From Bacillus sp. UNC438CL73TsuS30 (GTDB lineage Bacteria > Bacillota > Bacilli > Bacillales > Cytobacillaceae): a DNA stretch of 64,000 bases. Each line of letters begins with the position of its first letter. Position 1 is the first letter of the stretch. Of the stretch, positions 1 to 6,607 are shown one piece after another. The stretch spans positions 1 to 64,000 of the forward strand of contig NZ_AXVA01000011.1 of NCBI RefSeq assembly GCF_000482325.1. Reading direction: 5' to 3'. The notes below the pieces were generated by a model. The model was not told the DNA's origin. It saw only the letters and a program-made list of their open reading frames with translations, and did no database searches. A program made the position numbers and the translations under genes.

Positions 1-228
1 CTCCAATTGAATAACCTTTTTAAGGTATTCAAAACCAGTCATAGACGCATCAAACTCAAATGGTTTCACTAAAATATCCCCATAGAACGTACCAATTAGG
101 GCTTTTTGAGTGAATTTCGCTGCATCAATCGCCACCATCAACAAATTTTCAGTCCCTGTTTCTCGTACAAACTCTGCCCATCGACTTCCATTTTTACCTT
201 GAATATGGTTAAATAATGAATATGCCAT
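1..228 (-). CDS. IS110-family transposase, N-terminal part (cut by window edge)
   Basis: Reading the minus strand from the ATG at 228 gives 76 codons open to the window edge. Residues about 30-40 read LLMVAIDAAKFTQKALI, the first catalytic Asp of the DEDD (RuvC-like) domain of IS110-family transposases, followed by the usual GDI-KPF-F segment. An AAGGAG site lies 8 nt before the ATG. IS110 elements move through a DEDD/serine recombinase guided by an RNA made from a non-coding end of the element (family knowledge). Intactness of the gene cannot be judged because the C-terminal serine domain is outside the window. Confidence 0.8.
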   Translation of the reverse strand, partial: MAYSLFNHIQGKNGSRWAEFVRETGTENLLMVAIDAAKFTQKALIGTFYGDILVKPFEFDASMTGFEYLKKVIQLE

Positions 229-494
229 CGTTTTCAACTCCTTGGTGGGGGTAGTAAATTAGAAGTTCTGTGATAGGTACTTCCATTTTACAATGAAAAC
301 GGTGGCCTTTTTCTATTTATTTGACCTATTTACTATACTAGGCACCATGGATACCATTAACATGTAAACAAACAATAATCATATAAGCGGCGTTGCAATT
401 AATTTACTAGTCTTTATTGATCGACAGACTGGTTAATTAATAAAGGCATGCCATTACTTTTGTCAGTTTAGCACACCTTTTTTTAATCTTCCTT
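229..494 (-). other. Non-coding flank upstream of the IS110-family transposase
   Basis: 266 bases without a gene between the transposase start and the end of the SleB-like gene. In IS110-group elements the left non-coding end encodes the bridge RNA, so this is where one would be expected. I see A/T-rich sequence with short inverted repeats (GGCATGCC at about 448-455) but could not delimit the element end or fold the RNA with confidence. No clear terminator for the SleB-like gene is visible here. Confidence 0.35.
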
Positions 495-1256
495 CTATTT
501 TGCAAATACGTGATCACCGATTGTCTCTACTGTTTTACGAGAACGAATCCAATTATCTGTGGCAATTTCCGGGTTATAGAAATAAAAAGAATCATCTAAA
601 GTATCTTCTCTTTTTAGTGATTCTTCTACTGCCTTAATGGACTCTTTTGATGCTGAATTATTAATTGCGCCATTTTGAACAGGTGAAAAGGCATAGGCAT
701 GCCCGACTACTTGATTAATTACTTTTGTCACTGTATCTGGAAAATGAGGAGATTCCACTCGATTTAACACAACGGTTGCAACGGCTACTTTTCCTTGATA
801 GGTCTCGCCTTTTGCCTCAGCTTCTACTAATCTGGCTAATAAGTCTTTTTCTTTATCTGAAATAGAAATTGCAGGTTTTGCAATCTCTTTAACTGGAACT
901 TTCACTTCTGGGTCATTTGGTTGATCCGCTTTTTCTGCCTCTATTTTCAAATTATTAGTAGTCATAGCTTCTGAGTTTGATGGGTCTGCTAGTAATTTCT
1001 CTTCTTCGGCAGTTACATTTATCGCAGGTTTTGCTAATCGGATGGATACGCTCTGCGGTTGTAAGATTTCTTCAATAGAATTATTTTGTTTTACCACTTT
1101 ATTCTTAATGGTTAAACTCTTTTGTATATCATGTATCGGAAGGCTGTGTTCATTTTGATTGAAAGTTTGGGTGATCGCCTCAGCCATATTATTGTGGACA
1201 CTTAAGACAATTGTAGCTACACAAGCTACTACAATTGATTTAAAAGAATTCTTCAT
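495..1256 (-). CDS. SleB/CwlJ-type cell wall hydrolase (Hydrolase_2), secreted
   Basis: 253 aa. Residues 1-27 form a signal peptide (KNSFK, then a hydrophobic core ending near AEA). The C-terminal third (about 136-253) is the SleB catalytic domain: [18 protein letters not shown] carries the acidic catalytic motif, then [19 protein letters not shown] and the FYFYNP segment typical of spore cortex-lytic and vegetative relatives. Such enzymes are lytic transglycosylases acting on peptidoglycan. The central region is a low-complexity linker containing a degenerate copy of the domain entry: [16 protein letters not shown] (75-90) repeats [16 protein letters not shown] (126-141). No SleB peptidoglycan-binding domain is present, so this is not a canonical SleB. 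An AGGAGG site precedes the start. Monocistronic. Confidence 0.85.
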   Translation of the reverse strand: MKNSFKSIVVACVATIVLSVHNNMAEAITQTFNQNEHSLPIHDIQKSLTIKNKVVKQNNSIEEILQPQSVSIRLAKPAINVTAEEEKLLADPSNSEAMTTNNLKIEAEKADQPNDPEVKVPVKEIAKPAISISDKEKDLLARLVEAEAKGETYQGKVAVATVVLNRVESPHFPDTVTKVINQVVGHAYAFSPVQNGAINNSASKESIKAVEESLKREDTLDDSFYFYNPEIATDNWIRSRKTVETIGDHVFAK

Positions 1257-1453
1257 GCTGTGTGCTACCTCCTGTAAAATTCTTATGATATTACCCTAAC
1301 ACGGCATATACTTCATATACAGAACGATAGCATTACAATTCATTTTATTTAGATGAACAGCATTACAGTAAAAGAGGATTTATGACAATACTCCTCTAGA
1401 AATGTCATAAACTAGGAAAAAGTACGAAGTGGAGGAATAATTACCCATGATAT

Positions 1454-1720
1454 TTGCTTAAAACCTATACACTTATGGGTACTGACAGGAAACTTTACCA
1501 AAGTGAGACTCCTGGTACATATGGCGGTCATAAAAAAACCAAAGTATACGGGCGAATGGATTGTCTTGCAGCTCTCCGCGCCATCGCTAAAGGCGGATAT
1601 GTTAAAGAAAGAGTATTTTTTGCGGATGAGGAAACGGTTAATAAAGCAGGATTTAGACCCTTCGCCTCATGCCAGAGAGAGAAATATAAAATTTGGAAAA
1701 CGTTGCAGGAAAAGGATTAA
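1454..1720 (+). CDS. Ada metal-binding-like small protein
   Basis: 88 aa, probable TTG start at 1454; a GGAGG at about 1431-1435 is rather far upstream, and the next in-frame ATG (1475) would remove the conserved N-terminus. The sequence YQSETPGTYGGHKKTKVYGR-DC, AIAKGGYVKERVFFADEETV and AGFRPFASC resembles the stand-alone proteins related to the zinc-binding N-domain of Ada, which use Cys residues to hold zinc and sense DNA methyl-phosphotriesters. Relatives usually have a C-x2-C pair at the end; here the first of the pair is Phe70 (FASC), leaving Cys37 and Cys73, so metal binding may be lost. Function unproven. Confidence 0.6.
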   Translation: MLKTYTLMGTDRKLYQSETPGTYGGHKKTKVYGRMDCLAALRAIAKGGYVKERVFFADEETVNKAGFRPFASCQREKYKIWKTLQEKD

Positions 1721-1754
1721 AACTAATTGGAAAATCTTCCTATTAGTTTTTTTT
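1719..1754 (+). terminator. Rho-independent terminator after the Ada-like gene
   Basis: Stem AAACTAAT-GGAA / TTCC-ATTAGTTT with a short loop followed by eight T residues. Confidence 0.8.
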
Positions 1755-1882
1755 ATGTGCTGAATTATACGAAATATTTAAAATAATCTATACTTGTAAT
1801 TAGGATTTAGGGATGATGATTGTAGAATGTGCCTTCTGTTTAATTATAGATAAATAGATAAACAACAAAAGGGTGATAGAAA

Positions 1883-3310
1883 TTGGAGCATTGGTTAATG
1901 AGCATTGTCGACATTTTAAAAGAAGGTGTGTTAGTGCTCGATCAAAATTTATCCTTTATTTATGCAAATAAAGCTGTAAAAACGATTGGCTTGGATCATG
2001 AAAAAATAATGGGACTTAATCTTTTTGAAGTTTTTCCAAACCTATCCTATGAAACTAGTGTATTTTGCCAAGTCATGAAAACGGGAAAACCCGTGATTGA
2101 TCGGGAACAATCCTTTTTTACCTATCGCGGCGAAATGAAGACGACACTTACGTCTACTTATCCTCTATTTAATAATGGAAAGATAATCGGTGCGTTTGAA
2201 ACATTTCAGGATATTTCGAATGTCCAAAATGTTACAGAACAACTTCATCAGCTTCAATTGAGACAGAAAAAAACGAATACCATAAAACCATACTCAAAAA
2301 CATTTGCTGATCCTTTTGAAGATTTTATTGGCAATGATAAGACCATTCTGGATATCAAGTCAAAACTGTGTATCATCGCGAATAGCCCATCACCTATTTT
2401 TATTTATGGAGAAACGGGTACAGGAAAAGAAGTTCTTGTTCAATCGATCCATAAAGCATCCCATCATTCTATCATTCCTTTAGTCAGTCAGAATTGTGCT
2501 GCCATTCCAGAAAATCTTCTAGAATCTTATTTGTTTGGAACAACAAAAGGGAGTTATACAGGGGCGGAGGATCGTGAAGGGTTATTTGAGATTGCAGATG
2601 GCGGCATTCTATTTTTAGATGAAATTAATTCCCTGCCAAAAAATCTTCAAGCAAAACTACTACGTGTGCTTCAGGATCATAAAATAAGGAGAGTTGGCGG
2701 GACGAAGGAGATTTCCGTAAATGTTCGATTAATCGTCGCAACCAATACCCATCCGAAAAATCTTCTAATGAAGAACGAAATGAGGTCGGATTTGTATTAT
2801 CGCCTAAATGTACTAAACATCGAGCTTCCTCCACTACGTGAACGAATGAATGATATTCCATTACTAGCGGAGTATTTTATTCTACATTATAATCAAATAT
2901 TTGATAAGCAGATTACGGGTCTTACAGAAAAGGCTCTAGAAAAATTATTGAGCTACCCATGGCCTGGGAACATTAGAGAATTGAAGAATTGTATCGAAAG
3001 AATCATGAATCTAAAAACAAGTGGATGTATTGAAGAAAAGGATATTGATTTACAGGATCTTTATCAAATTTCAGGAACATTTCTAGATGCAACACATCCA
3101 TTAATAGATGTTAATAACCATTTAAGCTTTAAAGAGATGATCGAAGAAACGGAGACGAAAATCATTAAACAGGAGCTTGCACGAACAGGTGGAAACATTT
3201 CACAGGCTTCTCGTAATCTAGACATTCCACAACAAACATTGAGCAATAAAATAAAAAAATATCATTTAGAGAATTATATCCTAAAAATCAAGTTACTCAA
3301 AAATGGGTAA
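1883..3310 (+). CDS. Sigma-54-dependent transcriptional activator (PAS, AAA+, Fis-type HTH)
   Basis: 475 aa from a TTG start placed by GGGTGATAG just upstream; an in-frame ATG lies five codons later. Order: PAS-like sensor (about 5-115), central sigma-54 interaction AAA+ domain (about 148-370) with Walker A GETGTGKE (176-183), loop-1 motif GSYTGA (223-228, usual GAFTGA) and Walker B GGILFLDE (240-247), then a Fis-type helix-turn-helix (about 430-465, ISQASRNLDIPQQTLSNKIKKY). Such proteins bind an upstream enhancer and hydrolyse ATP to open sigma-54 promoters, as RocR and BkdR do in Bacillus. The target is almost certainly the downstream adc-symporter unit, whose promoter at 3391-3408 has sigma-54 form. 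The PAS domain suggests a small-molecule signal. Confidence 0.92.
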   Translation: MEHWLMSIVDILKEGVLVLDQNLSFIYANKAVKTIGLDHEKIMGLNLFEVFPNLSYETSVFCQVMKTGKPVIDREQSFFTYRGEMKTTLTSTYPLFNNGKIIGAFETFQDISNVQNVTEQLHQLQLRQKKTNTIKPYSKTFADPFEDFIGNDKTILDIKSKLCIIANSPSPIFIYGETGTGKEVLVQSIHKASHHSIIPLVSQNCAAIPENLLESYLFGTTKGSYTGAEDREGLFEIADGGILFLDEINSLPKNLQAKLLRVLQDHKIRRVGGTKEISVNVRLIVATNTHPKNLLMKNEMRSDLYYRLNVLNIELPPLRERMNDIPLLAEYFILHYNQIFDKQITGLTEKALEKLLSYPWPGNIRELKNCIERIMNLKTSGCIEEKDIDLQDLYQISGTFLDATHPLIDVNNHLSFKEMIEETETKIIKQELARTGGNISQASRNLDIPQQTLSNKIKKYHLENYILKIKLLKNG

Positions 3311-3316
3311 TTACCC
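3305..3316. promoter_or_regulatory. Palindrome GGGTAATTACCC, candidate activator (enhancer) site
   Basis: Perfect 12-bp palindrome overlapping the activator stop codon, about 75 bp upstream of the -24 element. A similar half (GGGTGAATGGTA) follows at about 3336. Position and symmetry fit an upstream activating sequence for the Fis-type HTH protein; this is inference. Confidence 0.4.
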
Positions 3317-3390
3317 GTTATACACATACTTTTTTGGGTGAATGGTAAAATGAGAACTCTCTGGACCTCTAATTATCTGACTTCTCAATA

Positions 3391-3408
3391 TTGGCATATT
3401 TTTTGCAA
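3391..3408 (+). promoter_or_regulatory. Sigma-54 (-24/-12) promoter
   Basis: TTGGCATATTTTTTGCAA: GG at 3393-3394 and GC at 3405-3406 are separated by exactly 10 nt, matching the TGGCAC-N5-TTGC consensus with one change (T for C at the end of the -24 box). It sits between the sigma-54 activator and the decarboxylase gene, so it very likely drives the latter. Confidence 0.85.
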
Positions 3409-3442
3409 TATTATAAATAACAAATAAAGGAGGATGATGAAA

Positions 3443-4159
3443 ATGTCCAAGTACGAATATACCATTTTACCAGAATACTCACCGTTATACCCAGCACTTC
3501 CTTATCATTATGAAGATTATCAAAAGGTTAGTGTGTATTGCCAAGGAGATATAGAAGCTTTACAAAGATTCCTTCCAAAAGAGTTTAAAGTAACATCGGA
3601 TGTGTTTGAGGTTTTTGTTTTAACCAATATTAAAATTCAAGGGTTAGATTTATACAGTGAAGGCGGTATCGTAATTCCATGTTCCTTTAAAGATATCGAA
3701 GGAGCATGTGTTGCGTTTGAATATGTGGATACGGATGGCGCTCTTTGTGCAGGAAGGGAAATTTGGGGGTATCCTAAAAAATTAGCAGAGGTTCAATTTA
3801 AAAAGGATGAAACCTCCATTAGGGGTGTCATCACGAGAAAAGGAAAAAAAATTATCGATGTCACATTTGAAAAGGATCAGGGAAGTTTCTATGAACCACC
3901 TATTCTGTCACCTCGACTTCAAGTGAAACGTATGCCAAATCCAGAAGTGTATGGGACAGATACCAATTTCGTCATTAAAAATGTATTGCAGAATGCAGAA
4001 ACGAAGAAAAAAGTATATGGTCAGGCAACAATAAACATCGAACCATCAGCTGAGGATCCATTGAGTGAGTTAGGGATAAAAAAAGTATTAGGCGCAATGT
4101 ACATGGAAGGTGCCTTTACACTAACGTATGGAGAAATCGTTGAAAATCTAAATAAATAA
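3443..4159 (+). CDS. adc: Acetoacetate decarboxylase family protein
   Basis: 238 aa if started at ATG 3443, which has AGGAGG 9 nt upstream; two earlier in-frame ATGs at 3434 and 3437 touch that site. The hallmark active-site stretch GREIWGYPKKLAEV holds the adjacent lysines of acetoacetate decarboxylase, one of which forms the Schiff base with substrate. The family also contains enzymes with other activities (aldolase-dehydratases), so the substrate is inferred. First gene of a sigma-54-controlled unit with a small membrane ORF and a sodium symporter, suggesting uptake and decarboxylation of a short keto acid such as acetoacetate. Cytoplasmic. Confidence 0.85.
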   Translation: MSKYEYTILPEYSPLYPALPYHYEDYQKVSVYCQGDIEALQRFLPKEFKVTSDVFEVFVLTNIKIQGLDLYSEGGIVIPCSFKDIEGACVAFEYVDTDGALCAGREIWGYPKKLAEVQFKKDETSIRGVITRKGKKIIDVTFEKDQGSFYEPPILSPRLQVKRMPNPEVYGTDTNFVIKNVLQNAETKKKVYGQATINIEPSAEDPLSELGIKKVLGAMYMEGAFTLTYGEIVENLNK

Positions 4160-4172
4160 AGGGGTGTGCCAT

Positions 4173-4280
4173 ATGGAAAATGCCTTTCTCATTTGGTTCT
4201 TATATGTGATTGTGCCCGTGTTGGGATTTGTTGCTACCTTCTTCCTTACAAAAACATTGAATAATAGGGGGGAGGAATAA
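4173..4280 (+). CDS. Small membrane protein, probable symporter accessory peptide
   Basis: 35 aa, starts MENAFLIWFLYVIVPVLG and has one hydrophobic helix followed by KTLNNRGEE. AAAGGGG lies 8 nt before the ATG. The stop is 1 nt before the symporter ATG, and the symporter ribosome site lies inside its last codons, so the two are translationally coupled. Short single-helix ORFs directly before SSS-family symporters are known as small accessory proteins; assignment is by context. Confidence 0.6.
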   Translation: MENAFLIWFLYVIVPVLGFVATFFLTKTLNNRGEE

Positions 4281-4281
4281 A

Positions 4282-5721
4282 ATGCTCATCGTTTTTGCCC
4301 TTTATTTAGTGGCTGTATTTGTTATTGGAGTAATGGCTGAGCGATACATTTCCAAAAGTGAAGAGGGCTTTTATTTAGGTGACAGAAATTTTGGTCCTTG
4401 GGCTACGGCAATCAGTGCGGGTGCAACCGATACAAGCGGATGGATTTTTATTGGTGCTGCAGGATACGCATATTCTGCAGGGGTCAGTACCATGTGGATG
4501 CTACCTGGGTTCATTATTGGCTATTTAATTAACTGGTTTGTCGTTGCGCCTAAATTAAGAAGGGAAGGAACTAAGCTTGGCGCATTAAGCCTACCCGATT
4601 ATTTTAGTAAAAAGTTGAATGATAAAAAGAATGTAATAAAGATTATTTCTAGCATCGTTATTATAATATTTTTTGTCGCCTCGATGTCCTCTCAGCTGAC
4701 AGCAGCCGGCAAAGCACTAGATGCTACCATTTCATTTGACTATAAACTCGGATTAATTCTTTCAGCTGCATTTGTCATTGGTTACTCCATTTTTGGCGGG
4801 TACAGATCTGTCGTATTTACCGATCTTACACAAGGAATTATTATGCTGGCCGTATTGATTATTTTTCCAGTTTACATGATCTTTTTTAAACTTGGAGGAG
4901 CTGCAACCTTTTTTAATACCCTTCATTCTATTGATCCCATCTTAACTTCTTCGCTAGGTGGTGCAACTGGTGCTGCGGCATTTGGTGTATTTGCCGGATT
5001 ATTCTTTTTTGGATTTGGCGAGCCTGGTCAGCCCCATATTGTGCAAAGATTTTTAACAGCCAGGGATGATAAGACTATCACACAAGGTTCTTATATAGCC
5101 ATGTTCTGGGTTATTGTTGTGATGACAGGGTCGAACCTGTTAGGGTTAATCGGAAGGATCATCTATCCAACCCTAAAAGATCCTGAGTATGTTTTTCCTA
5201 ATTTATCCATTGATTTGTTACATCCTATTTTAACAGGTATTGTATTAGCTGCTATTTTTTCAGCCATCCAATCTACTTTTTCGTCACAGGTCATGGTGGC
5301 TACGCAATCATTTGCAAGCGATTTCTTAAAGGCAGTCGTGAAAAAACCTTTTACCGATAAACAAACGATGACCATTTCAAGGGTGACGATGGTTGTGTTA
5401 GGGCTTATTTCTACTGTTATTGCGCTTATGAACATCCAAACGGTGTTTCTTTTAGTCTTGTATTCTTGGGCAGGGCTGGGGGCGAGTTTTGGTCCTTTGT
5501 TAATTATGCTTCTCTATACAGATATGGTGACAAAAAAAGGAGCGATATGGGGGATCATTGTTGGTACTTTAGTGACGGTTATTTGGGTCAATACGCCTTG
5601 GGCCGCCTACTTGTATGAATTGATCCCAGCTACCGTTGCTTCTACGCTTACCATTTTCATAGTAAGTAAGTATACAAGAAAAGAAAAGGTATCATTGGAA
5701 CCAACTATACCAATTAAATAA
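4282..5721 (+). CDS. Sodium:solute symporter (SSS family)
   Basis: 479 aa with about 13 hydrophobic segments. The N-terminal motif YLGDRNFGPWATAISAGATDTSGW is typical of SSS proteins near PutP, as are the GYRSVVFTDLTQG stretch and GFGEPGQPHIVQRF. These transporters couple sodium entry to uptake of proline, pantothenate, acetate or other small acids. Co-transcription with the decarboxylase-family gene suggests the symporter supplies its substrate. Ribosome site GGGGGGAGG. No direct evidence for the solute. Confidence 0.88.
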   Translation: MLIVFALYLVAVFVIGVMAERYISKSEEGFYLGDRNFGPWATAISAGATDTSGWIFIGAAGYAYSAGVSTMWMLPGFIIGYLINWFVVAPKLRREGTKLGALSLPDYFSKKLNDKKNVIKIISSIVIIIFFVASMSSQLTAAGKALDATISFDYKLGLILSAAFVIGYSIFGGYRSVVFTDLTQGIIMLAVLIIFPVYMIFFKLGGAATFFNTLHSIDPILTSSLGGATGAAAFGVFAGLFFFGFGEPGQPHIVQRFLTARDDKTITQGSYIAMFWVIVVMTGSNLLGLIGRIIYPTLKDPEYVFPNLSIDLLHPILTGIVLAAIFSAIQSTFSSQVMVATQSFASDFLKAVVKKPFTDKQTMTISRVTMVVLGLISTVIALMNIQTVFLLVLYSWAGLGASFGPLLIMLLYTDMVTKKGAIWGIIVGTLVTVIWVNTPWAAYLYELIPATVASTLTIFIVSKYTRKEKVSLEPTIPIK

Positions 5722-5742
5722 TAAATAGGGGGGCTTTCAATT

Positions 5743-5823
5743 ATGCGTTCCAGTGCTTATAATGTGCCGGTACATGCGCCATTATTTCCGGATCCGTTTG
5801 TCCCGTACCAGTGTAAAGATTAG
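5743..5823 (+). pseudogene. 26-codon ORF, likely N-terminal remnant of a second acetoacetate decarboxylase-family gene
   Basis: Open from ATG 5743 behind AGGGGGG, reading SAYNVPVHAPLFPDPFVPY before a TAG. The pattern aromatic-x-VP-x-HAPL-(Y/F)-P-(D/P)-P resembles the first residues of many acetoacetate decarboxylase-family proteins, and it lies in the same operon as adc. The body of the gene is missing and a hairpin repeat follows at once. It could instead be a real micropeptide; the relic reading is inference. Confidence 0.4.
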
Positions 5824-5828
5824 AAAGC

Positions 5829-5884
5829 TAGTGCCTGACCCCCAGTGCATTAACGCTTTAACTCGCTGGGGGCCAGGCACTTAA
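5829..5884. repeat. Hairpin repeat, family B (AGTGCCTG-ACCCCCAG arms)
   Basis: Arms AGTGCCTGACCCCCAG and CTGGGGGCCAGGCACT are near-perfect inverted repeats around a 21-nt loop. A related arm (AGTGCCAGGTA / TACCTGACACT) occurs at 46946-46991 and a partial one at 6371-6390. It can act as a terminator-like structure for the symporter operon although the 3' T tract is poor. Confidence 0.65.
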
Positions 5885-6105
5885 ATTCATCCGAATGAGC
5901 CCATTCGGATGCCTTTTCTTTGAGATTTGTTCATAAGAGCAGATCTTAGAACTATTCGACCTATTTTTTAAGTCATAGCATGGCTTTTTAAGTCCAGTTT
6001 GTTTAAATAGGAAGGAGTGCGGTTGATAGATATCTAGTAAAGTATTCAATCCGGAGATTTAAAAAGATTTAGTTGCAGGTTCTTCCAGTGCTTTATTTTA
6101 TAAAT

Positions 6106-6156
6106 TAAAAAAGAGGTAGATGCAACATATCTTATGTTGGTTTTACCTCTTTTTAT
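6106..6156 (+). terminator. Strong hairpin terminator (bidirectional)
   Basis: AAAAAGAGGTA-gatg-CAACATA / TATGTTG-gttt-TACCTCTTTTT, with A run before and T run after. No intact gene lies directly upstream, so the transcript it ends is unclear. Confidence 0.7.
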
Positions 6157-6246
6157 TATTTTTCGGCCGGATTATTATCAATCGCAATGGGTCATCGTTC
6201 AAGAGGCTTTAAATCATAATAGCCAAGTATATTTTTTTGTTCTATA

Positions 6247-6369
6247 TTGGCCAATGATAAAACATATGAATATAAAAAAATAGTTTTGGATGCGGAAACC
6301 TCTGAAAACGAATATCAGAAGGTAGTCGGAAAATTTCCAAACAAACGTATTAATCCAAATTGGAAGTAA
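6247..6369 (+). pseudogene. Short coding-like remnant, unidentified
   Basis: Reading from TTG 6247 gives 40 residues (LANDKTYEYKKIVLDAETSEN, continuing to NKRINPNWK) and a stop. Amino-acid composition looks like a protein C-terminus, but there is no ribosome site or upstream reading frame. The surrounding 5884-6607 region otherwise holds hairpins only. Not recognised. Confidence 0.25.
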
Positions 6370-6454
6370 CGTACCTACATCGGGAGTCAGGTACTATTTT
6401 TTTGGGGGAAGTTCAAAATAATTTTCATATTTTGTTCACAACTTGTTCATATCA

Positions 6455-6501
6455 TGGGGTTAAAATAAAAACATGAAAAGTACTTTTTCATGTTGACCCC
6501 C
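6455..6501. repeat. Inverted repeat in the ltaS leader
   Basis: Inner arms AACATGAAAA / TTTTCATGTT and outer GGGG / CCCC give one long stem-loop about 110 nt upstream of the LTA synthase start. With the terminator at 6520-6550 it looks like a structured leader. Confidence 0.55.
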
Positions 6502-6519
6502 TATTTAATATATTTTTGT

Positions 6520-6550
6520 TTATCCGGCTCCTAGCTGGATAATTTTTTTT
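6520..6550 (+). terminator. Leader terminator/attenuator upstream of LTA synthase
   Basis: TTATCCGGC-tccta-GCTGGATAA (9-bp stem with one G-U) followed by eight T residues. It lies only 57 nt before the LTA synthase start codon with no ORF ahead of it, so it either ends a short leader RNA or is a conditional attenuator. Confidence 0.65.
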
Positions 6551-6607
6551 GTAATTAGGTACGAGTATGGTAAAAATAGTATTGATCGATTGGAGAGGAG
6601 TTTTAAA

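Noticed and set aside
5858-6049. 63-codon minus-strand frame
   Set aside because: It runs through a hairpin repeat and has no ribosome site.
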